Origin: Dichetophora obliterata | Lineage: Eukaryota > Arthropoda > Insecta > Diptera > Sciomyzidae | Assembly (NCBI GenBank): GCA_963920525.1 | Contig: OY986439.1 | Coordinates: 40,180,819 to 40,244,818, forward strand | DNA length: 64,000 bases | Reading direction: 5' to 3' | In this document: positions 36,741 to 48,575 of the stretch, piece by piece | Numbering within the stretch: the stretch's first letter is position 1 | Layout: each line of letters begins with the position of its first letter | The notes under the pieces: model-generated | Told to the model about the DNA's origin: nothing | The model's database searches: none | Seen by the model: only the letters and a program-made list of their open reading frames with translations | Program-made: the position numbers and the translations under genes

Positions 36741-37598
36741 AAGTCGGCTTATTGATCCATTTTGAATTTTTTTTTAAATTTTCCTAAACTTAATAAAATG
36801 ACAAACAATTCTACAGCATTGAAATTTCAGAAATTTGCAGCGATTGGCTGCAAAAAAGTAGAAGAAAAAATTAGGAAATTTAATAAAGTAGGCCAACTTT
36901 GGATCAAGGTTTAATTTTTAAAAGACCATATTTCATATTAAGCAAACGATTTTACATTAGAATATGTTATAATCAAAAGTATTTTATAGCATAAATATAA
37001 ATAGGACACTCGATTATAAAAAATCATTTTATACTTCTTAAATCTCACGTTACTTAGCGGCGCCCACCCAGTTTGAGAATTTTCTGTACTTTTTCGCGTC
37101 ACGTGCTTATATTAAACCAAGATTCAGACTCAAGCCTTGCAGAAGGTTCTGGAATATGTTAAGAAAATGTATGAAAACCAAAACACACCTAATAAACATG
37201 TACCTCTTTATTTATTCATTCAAACGTTTTGAATTAAAAAAAAAATTTTTTAAATCATTCAGATAATAGGTATATTTCTTTACTCGATTGTAGGAACTTG
37301 CAAGCTGCTAGAACTGATTTGTGATGTAAAAAGAAATAAGTAGATTGGTGTCAATGCAGTGTGAGATCCGGTGAAATATATCTCCTTTAGCATGCGGGAA
37401 ACATTTTAAGAATAGCGACAACTCAAGTTTTTATTTTTGCGAATAATATTTTGCTTTTGACCTCTTAAATCCAAATCTGAAAAATTTCAGTCCACTCGAA
37501 ATTGATTTAGGAGTTAAAGGCCATTAAAGTTAAAAAATGACCTAAAAATTTAGTTTTTTTTCAGTTTTTCAACAAAAAAAAAAAAATATTGTTTAATA
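36741..37598. other. Non-coding stretch
   Basis: No gene recognised. Text near 37440-37550 (ttcagtccactcgaaattga) looks like decayed repeat sequence. Confidence 0.4.
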
Positions 37599-38442
37599 AA
37601 GGGTCCGCCAAATAACTTTTTTAACGGCGCGCCGTCCTGTTGAAACCAATAACGATCGCCATTGACTGTAACGGCCACTCCTTGCTCATTTTCGAAGAAA
37701 AATGGCCCAATTATGCCTCTGGATCAAAATCCGCAACAAACAGTGACTCGTTTTGGGTGCAGCGGCTTTTCAATGTATGCGTTCGGGTTTTCTGTGCCCC
37801 AAATACGACAATTTTGCTTGTTTACATACCCACCAAGATCAAAATGAGCTTCATCTGAAGAGATGATTTTTTGGCAAAATCGGCATCTTCTGTAAGTCGA
37901 TCGCAGGCCCACTTAGCGAAGCGAAAACGCATTGGATGGTCAGTTGGCTTCAACTCCTGAACCAATTGGACTTTGTATGGCGTCATACTAAGGTCTTTAT
38001 GCAAAATTTGTCTCAATGATGTCTCCGAAATGTTCAATTGTGGAGAACGACGGCGAATTGATGTTGATGGCGCTTTACGCACACTTTCTGCCACAGCAAC
38101 AATATTCTCGGGTGTACGCACTGCTTTTGGCTTTTCACGCTTTGGTTTATCGATGAGGATGCCAGTTTCTTTCAATTTTTTTCACAAGATAACGAACATG
38201 CGGAGCTGATGGTGCTTCTCTTCTTCCAAAATCCGTACGCAATTTTCGCACACATTCTGCAACATTACCATGATTTTCAAAGTAATGTCGCAATATTTCC
38301 CAGCGTTGTTCAAGCGTATACACAACCATATTCGTTCAGCGAAAGGATAAAACTAATTTTCTGTCGAATCAGACATGAGCTAAGTGTTACCATTCACGAA
38401 ATAAGTACTAGTTGAAAAAAAAACGTTAGATGGCGAACCCTG
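37599..38442 (-). mobile_element. Mariner-like element, C-terminal deletion derivative (copy 1)
   Basis: Flanked by TA (37597-37598, 38443-38444). The ends are inverted: aagggtccgccaaataac on the left and cagggttcgccatctaac in reverse complement on the right. The transposase on the minus strand runs from MVVYTLEQRWEIL (38329) through the helix-turn-helix region and DEAHFDLGGYVNKQNCRIW to QQDGA, then meets the terminal repeat directly. Everything after the second catalytic aspartate is deleted. A shorter derivative of the same family lies at 49381. Confidence 0.85.
37625..38329 (-). pseudogene. Mariner-like transposase, truncated and frameshifted
   Basis: Three overlapping frames give a continuous protein in family order: N-terminal helix-turn-helix (38329-38147), linker and second helix-turn-helix with IRRRSPQLNISETSLRQIL (38175-37822), then the catalytic start with SSDEAHFDLGGYVNKQNC (37912-37724) and on to GIIGPFFFEN and QQDGA near 37630. 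At least two frameshifts and one stop interrupt it. The first and second catalytic aspartates remain; the third and the C-terminus are deleted. It is related to, but not the same family copy as, the element at 1752. Confidence 0.8.
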
Positions 38443-38444
38443 TA

Positions 38445-38965
38445 TAAGAAAATTGTTTTATTCTAATTTTAAAAGTTGAAATCTTGGGGCTCGATAGTAA
38501 TTAATGCAATTTCATGTAAGGATATAGACCTTACATTATTTAATTTATTAATTATTAAAAATATTATCTTTAAAATTTTACATTTACATTTATTTATTCG
38601 ATTTCTAAACCTTAACAGGTTTTTATAGCAAATTTAAAATTATAAAATAAGATATTTAATACAATTTAAAAAAATTTTTTGATTGAAATCAAGTATTATT
38701 AACAAACTAAAAAGTTTTAATAAATTGCTTAAAGTATATAATTTTATTAAAGTATAAAAATAAAAAAAATTTAAGTCAAATCGATAATATCAGACAGCAA
38801 AGCAGGGTTGCGTTTTCAAGACAAACAAGGTCAAGTAAGAAATATTATAAAAATCGCGTTATCAAGATAAACAAGGTCAAGTTAGCAACAATTTTTATAT
38901 CCGGACATCGGCGGAGTTGTGTGACAAACAAGGTCTCATACCCAATGAAACACCACTCCAATAAG
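38445..38965. other. Non-coding stretch with AGGTCA-containing repeats
   Basis: At 38810-38940 the line caagacaaacaaggtcaagt recurs about every 46 bp: AGGTCA at 38828-38833 and 38874-38879, with a variant at 38931. The same line reappears beyond the inserted element (42440-42570). AGGTCA is the half-site bound by nuclear receptors; function here is speculation. The rest is AT-rich. Confidence 0.45.
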
Positions 38966-39547
38966 TATATATATTAGGGCGGGTTGATTTGTATGGATGC
39001 AAAAAAAAAAATGAAAAATCGTATAGCAAAAACGCAATCTACATAAAATTCTCCGAAGAAACAATAGGTCTAAAATCAAACCCTAATTCGTGCCTCTCGA
39101 CTTGATTTTTTTTCCTCTTCTTTCGCTTAAAAATTTTTTTTTTTAAAATATAGCTATTTTGTTTTATTATATTATAGTTTATGCAATACAGGTTTTGTTT
39201 TGAGACTAATCAAAATATTCAATTATCAAAAAAGCAGTTGAACCCCAATTTGCATCTCCTCTCATTTGTGTACTATATGAAAAATAGTTAGAACACGTTT
39301 TACCTAAACTGCGTTTTGCAAAAAACAAAGAATAATTAAAAAAAAATTTTTTGGAATAAAATATGCAAAACATACTTCTTAAAACAGGAAAAAAGCATGA
39401 CCTCTAATCCAGTTTATTTTATCTATAGAAATATAGATCAAATAGTAGTAACTATAGAAAGTCGTGCCAAAGTACCTAAAATGGAGAGTAAAAAAGAATT
39501 AACAAAATTAACATTTAACCAATAAGTAATGTTTTCTTTGTATTCTT

Positions 39548-40440
39548 CTAGCTGAACCCGGTGTGCTTCGCTACCCCCCTCACGCTGTTGCACTTGTTAT
39601 CATCCGCTTGTCCCATGAAATAAATTTGTAAAAACTTAGGATCTTCATCTGGAATTGGCAATAGTGAACCCATTCGGTGATAAATTTGGCCTTGAACTCT
39701 AAATGTTGGCATGAAGTTGTCTCGAACCACTTTAGTCGCACCAAACGATGTCATTTGAAAACACGAATTGTATTTCTGTATGTTGCTTAAGAAATGTTGG
39801 GAATCCGCTGTTGTTCCTATGAAGTGGAATATTATTATTTTGAATAATAATCATTTTATTTTTTCCTCTTCTTCTTTTTTTGATGCCTTAGGGGCAAATT
39901 ATTTATTTGTTCTTACCTGAAACTAACGATAGTAGTGGTTCTGGTGGTGGTAGCAGTTCGAGTAAAGCAATTTTACCATTTGCGCAGCACATTCCAGGTG
40001 CTTCATTTTTATATTTCTAGGCATTGTAGTATTGGCAAACTTTATTACTTGGTGTAATGGCAACTAACTCATCTTCACTGCAATCAATTTCTGATGTGTA
40101 GTGGAATGCAATCAGCTGATATGATTCAGGGCTTCGACGATGCTGTGCTCTTCGACTACGATCTTGTAGACGGTGTGCCTCACGTTGCTCTGGTGTCTCG
40201 ACAGCTCTTGATAAAGAGGATAGCGATCGGTCACTTCACATGCGTGTTTGACGTTGAGTAGAAGTCTCGGAAGCCCTTGATGTCAAGGCTCGAGAGCGGT
40301 CGCTTCGTAACCGTGTTTCACGCTGAACAGATATCTCCGAAGCCCTTGATGTTGAGGTTCGAGATCGCTGAATCTCTAAGCGTGTTTCGCGCTGAACAGC
40401 AGTCTCGAAAGCCCTTGATGTTGAGTCAAGAATTTATTAT
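39548..40440 (-). pseudogene. Helitron Rep/helicase protein, N-terminal fragment with one intron
   Basis: On the minus strand the predicted protein has the Arg-rich N-terminal region (about 40380-40130), the cysteine block NEAPGMCCANGKIALLELLP, and after a GT-AG intron (39817-39916, about 100 bp, frame kept) the lines SQHFLSNIQKYNSCFQMTSF and FRVQGQIYHRMGSLLPIPDE, then FLQIYFMG. These are hallmarks of the Helitron-like N-terminal domain. A TAG at 40018-40020 sits where the family has tryptophan (YNA*KYKNE). The HUH nuclease and Pif1-type helicase are absent: the sequence ends at about 39548. In an intact element this protein would drive rolling-circle transposition. Confidence 0.8.
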
Positions 40441-40802
40441 TTCGTAAGAATATCCTATTGTGAAAATTTAATGACGATCGGTCCAGTAGTTAAAACTATA
40501 AAACGATTTTTAATTTTCCCAAAAAGGGGCGTGGTCCAACCCACTTTTCTCCTGGTACGTATTCCTAACTATGCCAATACCATATGTACCAAATATCATC
40601 GACGTAGGTCAAAAAATACCCAAAATATTGCGATTTAAATAAACACGCCCCTTTGTCCAATGAAAACTTTAAAAAGCCTATTATTCTTTCCAGAGTCACA
40701 GTAACATGCTGTGAAAATTTCAGGAAGATCGGTCCAAGGGTTTGGCCTCCTATAAAGCACAAACAAACAGACAGACAGACATTCATTTTTACATATATAG
40801 AT
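40441..40802 (-). mobile_element. Helitron-type 5' terminal region, unit 1
   Basis: Read on the minus strand from 40802 it begins tctatatatgtaaaaatgaa and continues with tgtctgtctgtctgtttg, cttggaccgatcttcctgaa and attttcacag. From recollection this is the common leader of insect Helitrons. It lies directly upstream of the fragment at 39548-40440 in the same orientation, so it is probably that element's own 5' end. Confidence 0.5.
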
Positions 40803-41441
40803 TGAAAGCAGATTAATTATAATTAAAGTAAAATGGGGCGAAAAAGGGGGATTTGGTAATAAAAAAATCTATGGCTACCTTACCTGCAGATAAAAAGTAT
40901 ATAAAACTTTAGGTAAATACATATTACAAAAAAAGTATTTTGTATAGCAAACATTGTTAGTGGTATAAGTAAGTATCTGAATTTAAAAAAGGGGGCGGTG
41001 AAGTGGGCGTGGTTCATAGTAATATGGCGACGTTAACAGTATTAAGAGCAATATACTACCAAATAAAAAATAATCCGTTGGAAGGAACAAATTTGTACAG
41101 AGAACAAAAAGTTTAAAACTTAGATTTGGCATGAAAAGGGGAGTGAAAGGGGGCGTGGCGTAAGGAATGTTTATTTCTACCTCGCCTGGAGTATAATGTG
41201 TATACAATTTGAAATAAATTGATAATTTGAAATAAAAAACTATATGGGAGCAATTACTTAATTTTAAAAAAGTGGGCGTAAAAGTGGGCGTTGTCGAAAA
41301 AAGTACCCTATTAATCATGCCAGAGTCCCAGTTAAATGCTGTGAAAATTTCAGGAAGATCGGTCCAGAGGTTTGGTCTCCCATAAGGTACAAACAAACAA
41401 ATAAACAAACACACATTCAATTTTATATATATACATAGATA
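40803..41441 (-). mobile_element. Helitron-type 5' terminal region, unit 2
   Basis: A second leader, on the minus strand from 41441: tctatgtatatatataaaat, gtgtttgtttatttg, ctggaccgatcttcctgaaa. It matches unit 1 in order but is longer, with paired lines such as aagtgggcg and aaaggggg. It ends where unit 1 begins, so the two are in tandem. It carries no gene. The end-on-end arrangement could be one insertion into another or a tandem Helitron junction. Confidence 0.5.
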
Positions 41442-41842
41442 ATTGCTTCTTTGTATGCATTAAAGACCTTACTTCTTTTAATGACACAAAATTTGTTTAT
41501 GTTAAAAAAATTACTGAAAAATTACTGAAATATTGTTTGAGTGAAAACAATTCTTTTTTTGTATTTATTTGCATTATAAAATAAGACTTGTTTATCTATG
41601 TTCCTTATTAAAATATTAAATATAAAATTATATACAAACTTTTTTACTTGGCTGAATATTTTTTTAATGTAAAAAAATTTTGAGTATAAAAAGGGGGTAT
41701 ATAAATTTTCAAGTCGAGAGGTGCGGATTAGGATTTTATTTTAGATACATGGTTTCTTCGGAGAATTTTCTTAGAATTTTATGTAGTTTATGTTTTTGCT
41801 ATACGATTTACAAATAAAAAAATCAACCCGCCCTAATATATA

Positions 41843-42425
41843 TACCTTACGTTACGACTGGACTGATTGCGCTTTACATTATTGGTATATTTTTTCACAG
41901 GGTGTTATGTTTGTTTATTTCTTTTTGTTTTTAGTTTCTTTATAGACTTCTTTATTTTTGTTTGTTTATAATATTCCAGTGTATGCTAGTTTTGTAACGT
42001 AAGGTTCGTAAGCTTCGTAAGTCAAAAAAATTGAGCCAAAAAAATGGCCATGAAAGTAATATTCTTGGACAAAATCATGAAAAAAATGGAAAAATGCTCC
42101 AAAATTTGGACAAAAATGCCCGTAACTTTTGAACCGTTGGACCAATGTTGGAGATTTTTTTTTGTAAATTGATCAAAATGAGCTCACCTGGCGATTAAAC
42201 CCGATCTATAGTTTTTGAGTTATGAATGTGAACGGGTAGGTAATATTTCATACGTACGTCAATTTGGGAAAAAATCTACCAACAAAAAGTAGGGGACTCG
42301 ATTTTAACGATAGAGGTATGGTTTCTTTGGCAAATTTTCATGGAATAACCCGTAGAATACGGAAATCATAGGGAAATTGGCGAATTTTTTCACTCCCTAC
42401 AAATCGACCCGCCCTAATATATATC
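41843..42425. repeat. Non-coding stretch ending in a related ttagggcgggt terminus
   Basis: The right edge (about 42260-42418, in reverse complement ttagggcgggtcgatttgta) is a diverged version of the TIR of the element at 38974. A matching left terminus was not found in 41843-42050. It is likely a truncated relative or a second, adjacent insertion. Confidence 0.45.
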
Positions 42426-43599
42426 GTTCTGTCTTCCTGAAGCCGGTGGGATCCTGGCTTGATAGGGTGGTTACTCGACAAACTAGGTCAACTTCACCAA
42501 ACCGATTTTCATAAAACAAAGAAAACCAGTTGCGAACGCGGTCATCAAGACAAACTAGGTCATATCGGCCACTCATATTAACATATTACAAATCGATCTA
42601 ACGTAGTGTTTCAAAAGTTAAAAACCAAGACACCACTGTTCCGTCGACAAATGTAGTCACATTCATCATGAATATATAAGGCAATTGAAGATCCCAGGTT
42701 AAGGTCCATTCAGATTATTTAGATGTTCATACACCAAGATTATCCATTTTAGGCTTAGGACCATTTATCCATTTATATTGTTATATTAATGTATTTACAA
42801 ATATCACCAGATGCATTCATTACTTATATGTTTGAGAGAACTTAATCATAATCAACGACGGTACTGCAGGTAATCTATAATTTTATGTTTGATTGAGTCC
42901 ATAGATTCACTTAAGGACATAACATCAGATACAAAATAAAAATCACAGCAAAAAATTGCTGAAATGTTTTACATGACAAAAAAATTCATTAAAATTTTTA
43001 AATATTTCGGATACAAGAAAGATTTTGACGCCATCTTTAAAATTATATTAGATTTTCTAATGTGTACAAGGGTGTGTCAATCGGTGTAGTGTGCATATCG
43101 TATTCACAAAATTAGTACCAATAATCGTAGTAAATTCATTATACAGGTTATTTTTTGTTTATGTTCATTCTAGATTCAATTATGCCTTTGGCCTCCCCTA
43201 GAACAAATCCTGCGGACGCCCTTGAGACCTCATATAAAATGTTTGGGATATATATTGCCAGCTCTTGCAGTTAAGGGCACTAGTACAAAACTATTGATTT
43301 CGCTAGCCCCTAGGTATCTGGAACTTGTTCCACTTCAATCTACCTTCTTTGTCTTCGACTAGCAAATTTTACATGAACATGTCATTAAATAGGGTCATTT
43401 GCTACCTTCTACATATCCATTCCCTGTCCACTTTACTAGTCATAAAAGTCATAAAGAGCTAGAGCTAGATATTAAAGAATCTTATATGCAATTGATCGAT
43501 TTACGTCAAGGTCAAAAATAATTGATTATACGTAGTGTGTGCCACGTTTATAGAAAATGACAGTTTTCTGCAAGTGTCAAATCATATAAAACTAAAACA
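42426..43599. other. Non-coding stretch
   Basis: AGGTCA-bearing lines (gacaaactaggtca) at 42485-42490 and 42557-42562 match those on the other side of the inserted element. The stretch at 43180-43480 is less AT-rich but shows no continuous frame. No gene recognised. Confidence 0.4.
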
Positions 43600-45690
43600 A
43601 TGGGGTTGATCACAGCTGAATCACTCAAGACTACTGAAGAGGAAGTGTGCTGTGTGATTGACTCTTTATAGAGTTATTGTTGTCGTTGTTGTTGCCTTCT
43701 TCAAAACTTACTTGATATAAATAGGTCATTATTAAAATCATGTAAATTCAAAGAAGAGATCACAATAAATTATAAAAAAACTAACTTTTTCGCAAGTTAA
43801 AATTTAAAAAAGAATTATTCCTTGGCCAATACTTATAAAGGGTAAATTTTTTGCTATTTGTTTTTTCAGTGTAATTTTTTTTTTTAATCTTCACTATTTC
43901 GCATCTTTTGTTGTTTTTTCTGCTTTAATCTTTTGCTTTTTCAAAACTTTTTAATAATCTCGTTGTTTTGAGTAAATAAAAACAGGACCTTTCCGTCATG
44001 ACAGCATGAGCAAGTTCTGAGGCAAAACAACAAGACTTTATTTCATTGTTTTACTGCAAAGTTGAAAAAGTTTTAAAAAATAAGTTCTTTCTTTTGGTTG
44101 TGGCTCCTTTGTACTCACCTTCTGTATAACAGAATGCGTCCACGCTGCTTTTATTTTTAATAAACGCGTAGATACATACTTTTCATCGCACTTTAAGTTT
44201 GGCCAAAATTTCACAGATTTTCTCAAACACCTCCAGGCCATGTGGTAAGTTACTAAAATTTCGAGCTGTTCTTGGTTCTGACGAATGACTTTAAGTGCTT
44301 TGTATTTGTTTTATATGTATTACGAATGTTTTTGTTTTTAATTTTCTGTTTACATTTAATTTTCTTGAGTTGGTTCTTGTTCTTGCCGCTGTTGCTGTTG
44401 TTATTTTTGTTTAAAAGTTAAGGTGGTTCCGGTGTCGGTGTTGGAAAGATATTCTCATTCCATCCAAACAATGTGGTGTTGTAGGTTTTCTTAAAATTTT
44501 GGTTTGGTTTTGCCAAGTTTTCTGGTAAAATCAATTTTATGTTTGGTGTCTGATGTTTTACAAGCTGTCAACGAATGGTTTTGGAGATAGAAATGGTTTG
44601 GTTGCGACTGGGTGTGCGTGTGGTTGTGTGTGTGTGTGTCTGTGTGGTGAAGAAGGTGTTAAAATAAATAATTGCTGCCACGATCTTAACAAGACAACAC
44701 ATTTCATGAGTCGTTAACTTTTAGTCGTTTTGGGACTTTCTCAGGCTCACAAACTTTGTTTCCAAGTTTTGGTTAATTGATCTTAAAGCTGTTGTTAGCG
44801 TTTGCTCTGTGCGTGTTGCTAATAAACGAAAGTATTTTCTTTTTTCTAAATCTGATGGGATATATTAGTTTTGGTCAAAATATTGCTATTACTTACTTTA
44901 AAAGTTTTACGCTAAAAAGCAACAATCAATTTAATGTTTTGCTTCAAATGTTTTTACCAATCTTTTCTAGGTAATGATTTTGGCATAAAATACAGCTTCT
45001 TATGCACACCATTAAATGTGGCTATACAGCTATTTTGACAAAAATTAAAACACGCATTAAATCCTCTTATCCACTCTGATACGTTTTCAGCTCTTCATGT
45101 TTGCAGCTGTAGTCATCGTTATTTAATCGCCGAACCTTTTCGTCTTTGCAAATTATTCTACATCATTGCATATCATTTCCCCTCCTCCTTCTAATTCTCC
45201 TTCTACAGTCTTTTACATCATGCATGTTGTGGGGATTTTCTTTTGATTCCTAGCTGCTACTTGGTATTAAATTTTCCCAACTTAACCCCTATATTTTTCA
45301 CTTTTAGTACATTGCTGACAAGTCCCTTCTTTTGCATGGTAGCTTCTTTTGGTGGTTTGATGTGGTTTTTATGTGGTTGTCTCCTTGATTTACTTTGCAA
45401 CTCTTTTATTTTTATGAAGATTATTTTCTTTTTTTTTTGTTCTGTTTATTTTTGCTTTCAATTTATAGCATTTTAGCAACTTTTGTTACATTATTGCGCA
45501 CGGTTTATTCACGGGTTATTGATTTGAGACAATTTATTGCTTTTAGCGATGTCTCTTCTTGTCTTTTTCGCTTCTGTTGTCAGTGTCGCGTAACTTTTTA
45601 ACTATCCTTTAACTTGAGTTAACGATGTGTCTCTAGTTTTGGGTACAATACGATTATCTCCAAAAATATTGACTCCTCACGCATGAAACA
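43600..45690. other. Complex non-repetitive island, possible host intron or regulatory sequence
   Basis: GT microsatellite at about 44620-44645, GTTGTT and GCTGTTGCTGTTG tracts near 43680 and 44390, and no transposon ends. Composition and texture match the islands at 25 kb and 55 kb. One candidate exon lies at 44119-44241. Confidence 0.3.
44119..44241 (-). CDS. Candidate coding exon with consensus splice donor
   Basis: On the minus strand an ATG at 44241 opens a 41-codon frame (start MAWRCLRKSVKFWPNLK) that runs without bias into a consensus donor, atacagaag|gtgagtac, at 44119/44118. A possible acceptor (aaattttag) lies about 20 bases before the ATG. The protein is basic and resembles nothing I can name. 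If real, it is part of a minus-strand gene whose other exons are outside the window or unrecognised. A chance frame is possible. Confidence 0.25.
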
Positions 45691-46030
45691 TATTAATTAA
45701 GCGTGTTTAAAATTCAATTTCAGTAACCTTTTCAGTTTTCGAAAAGTAAACCACAAAAGGGTTCACCTCGCAAAAGTAAACCTCAAAAACCTCACAAACT
45801 AAAGATGTCATCAAATCATTGTCCCTAAATATTGATTAAGCCCTACACATATTTTATCTCTCAATATTGATTTCGTAATCAGTAAACTTTCGAGTAACAA
45901 AATCAGGTCAAAATATTAAGAAGAGTGGAAGTGTTTGAAAGTGGAACCGTCGCACAGTGGTTAAAAAGTGGAAATAAATACGAAAGTCATGAGCTGTTTT
46001 GATAAACTTTTTCTTTAGGTTTCTTACGCA
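45691..46030. other. Short non-coding stretch
   Basis: Nothing recognisable; ends at the fold-back element boundary. Confidence 0.4.
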
Positions 46031-46748
46031 TACACGGAGATAATTATTTTGCTTGAATTAAGCAAATATTTTGCTTAAAAGTAAATCAGCAAAATTTTGC
46101 TCAATCGCGGTGTGATTTTAGAAAAAGATTGCTAAATTGTAATCACTTCTCATGTGTTAAGGGAAAAAGCAAAATTTTGCTGAGTTATTATAAACTGCAA
46201 AAGCAAATTTCTACTTAATTCAAGCAAATATTTGCTAAGTTATTATAAACTCAAATATCAAATTTTTACTTATATCAAGCAAATTTCTTCTAAACACACG
46301 ATCACACGCTTATTCTAAATGAAGCAAATTAGGCAACGATTGATTAATAACTGCGATGGTCGAATGGATAAGCTCATGCACTTACACTCACGCGGCCGGG
46401 GTTCAAATCTCCAGATGGTGGTAATTTTTCAATCTAATTTAATGTTAATAATTATTTCACTTCAAAAATATGCTAGATTGAAGCAAAAACTAATAAAAAT
46501 TTGCTATTCCAGTTTATAATAACTAAGCAAATATTTGCTTGAATTAAGCAGAAATTTTCTTTTGCAGTTTATAGAAACTAAAGAAAATTTTGATTAAATT
46601 CAAGCAAAATTTTGCTTAGTTATTATTATAGACTGGAATAGCAAATTTTGATTAGTTTAAGCTGAAATCTAGCATAATTTTGAATTGGCGGAGATTCCAA
46701 GTTTTGCTTAACCACTATACAAATTTTGCAAACAATTTTCTCCGTGTA
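46031..46748 (+). mobile_element. Fold-back element family B, copy 1, with one tRNA-like core
   Basis: The ends are inverted (tacacggagataattat on the left; right end in reverse complement tacacggagaaaattg). Both arms are arrays of short palindromes such as agcaaatatttgct and of lines like ctaagttattataaactg, which pair within and between arms. The centre is a single tRNA-like block on the plus strand (46351-46429). No protein; no clear target duplication, so the transposition mechanism is unknown. The second copy is at 51421-53250. Confidence 0.65.
46351..46429 (+). ncRNA. tRNA-like core of family B copy 1, predicted Pol III unit
   Basis: The A box is tggtcgaatggataagc at 46357-46373, strikingly like the TGGCCTAATGGATAAGGC of arginine tRNAs. 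The B box is ggttcaaatct at 46400-46410, and a T5 run at 46425-46429 follows 14 bases later. The D stem is mutated here (ggtc against gctc). No acceptor stem forms, so it is not a working tRNA. Confidence 0.55.
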
Positions 46749-48574
46749 GTTTTATTAGGATGTATTAAAAATATGTTAAAGAAAAATTCACAAGTTTTTC
46801 GTGCTGACGTTTTATAAGTCTGTTAATGTAATAGTTGCATGATGTCGTAAAAAATTGTAAATTTGCAATAGTGGTTGAAATTACTAATTCGTTTTTTTCT
46901 TTCTCTCTCTAAAATTATGAGAAAACAATCAAATAATCGACTGACCTTTTATTAACTTCCATTGCAAATCTACTTTTCATTACCTTAATGCTTAATTAAA
47001 GGCAAATAAATGAAACATATTTAATGAAATTTTAGTCGCAAAATACATTGTGTTGAGCAACATTTGTTACTTCCGAGAATAGTATAAAATGGATATAAAG
47101 TAACTTGGTTTTCATAAACCACAAGAAATACTAAATAATACAAAGCTACTCAATTAAGGTCAAATGTTTTTATCTTTGACATTTGAAGGCACACTTTTGC
47201 CTATTAGAAAAATACACGTTGCAATAACACAAATAGCTTTTTATTATTTTCACACCAGTTGTTGAAATGTTGCCATTTTGTGAAAGTTCCCTTTGCCACC
47301 TTAACAATAAAATGCAGCAAAGGCAACAATAAAATTCGACAAATTTTGTGACATATAAGATTGAATTTTAAATGGTTTATTTATTTAAATTGCGATACTT
47401 CAACCGACATGACACGTTACAGCACAAAAACGAAATGAAATTCTGATTAGAAAATAATGTTAGAAAAAATGTACCTATATCAAAATTGTCAGATATAACA
47501 TGAGTTAAGAGTGACATAAAATGTCGTATCCACGACTTAATTCAGTGTCATTTCAACATTCATCCGACGCAATGGGACCTCATATCTAAATCATTCAGTC
47601 GAGCTGTAAATCAATTTTTTTCTGGCCTTATCCTTTATTTTCATCTCGGAAAAACCTTTATTACCTATGTTAAACTTCGTTTAAGCTGCTATAATCCGTC
47701 CCACATGCGGCCACATACTTACATACATACATATGTATGTATGTGTTTGTGTGAATGTGTGTTTTACATTTGTGTCTTGTTTATATTAAGCTCCTGAAAA
47801 ATAAAACGATAAACCATTGAAATTGTTTTTTAATTGAAATATTTCACTCTTAAGATTTCTTTCATGGCCTGACAATAACTAAAATAAACTCAAGACCTTA
47901 ACTCAGTGTTGCCAGTTCGAAGCAAATTTCTCAATTTGAGAAATTTAACTCATATTCGAAAAGCTAAAAGGGAAACAATTTACTCATGAGAACAAAAAAA
48001 AGAAAGAAAGAAAGAAATTGTCAAATCAGGAGTTTTACGTTGAGCTTTACTTTCTGATTTAATAATACCAACTCATATATTTGATTTTGTTTTCTTTAAT
48101 ATGTATACTATACTTAATAAAGACTTTATTTGCCATTTTTAAACATTAAATAAAGAATATACAAATTATATTAAAGCCAGTTTTGATTTTTTCTGGCGGT
48201 GGTAGAGAGCGAACGTCATAAAAACAGCAGGTAACTTTCGAAACGTTCTGAAAGACAAGCAAAAATTCTGATTGGTTTGTAATCTAAGCATTTTCGCCTG
48301 TAATTTTTTAAATTTAGAATTTATTTTGAAAATTTTTTTTGTATTATTAAAATATTAATAAGCATATGGTAAAAGATTTGATATTAACATATTTATTGGT
48401 CCTTTTTTATCGGCCGTCTACACTAGATACTGCCGTAACACTTTCGAATCGAAACAATACGGTTGAATATACAATATTGGCACTAAGTGGACCTTAAAGA
48501 CTGGGAAAATGTAAAAATTATTACCAGGCCAGAACTTCAGATTTCCTCACCAGAGGCGCTGGAGGCATTGGGAT
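46749..48574. other. Non-coding stretch
   Basis: AT-rich, with an ACAT/GTAT microsatellite near 47718-47745 and a GAAA run at about 48000. No gene or transposon end recognised. Confidence 0.4.
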
Positions 48575-48575
48575 A

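Larger units (their letters stand above)
38974..41836. mobile_element. Long-TIR element hosting Helitron fragments
   Basis: Terminal inverted repeats of about 120 bp start ttagggcgggttgattt on both sides and share internal lines such as atcgtatagcaaaaac, ctacataaaattct and cctctcgacttg. TATATATA flanks both ends (38966-38973, 41837-41844), which could be an 8-bp duplication but is low-complexity. The interior contains an N-terminal Helitron gene piece and two Helitron-type termini (39548-41441). No transposase matching the TIR was recognised. A related terminus lies at 42425. Confidence 0.65.

Noticed and set aside
40565..41420. Minus-strand frames starting MNVCL
   Set aside because: They translate Helitron leader DNA; the matching starts reflect repeated DNA, not protein conservation.
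46351..46429. Reading the tRNA-like cores as functional tRNA genes
   Set aside because: No acceptor stem forms and the anticodon arm is poor or absent; only the internal promoter-like parts are preserved.
46031..46748. Regularly repeated agcaaat palindromes as a CRISPR-like array
   Set aside because: Spacing is irregular, spacers are not unique, and the context is a eukaryotic fold-back element.
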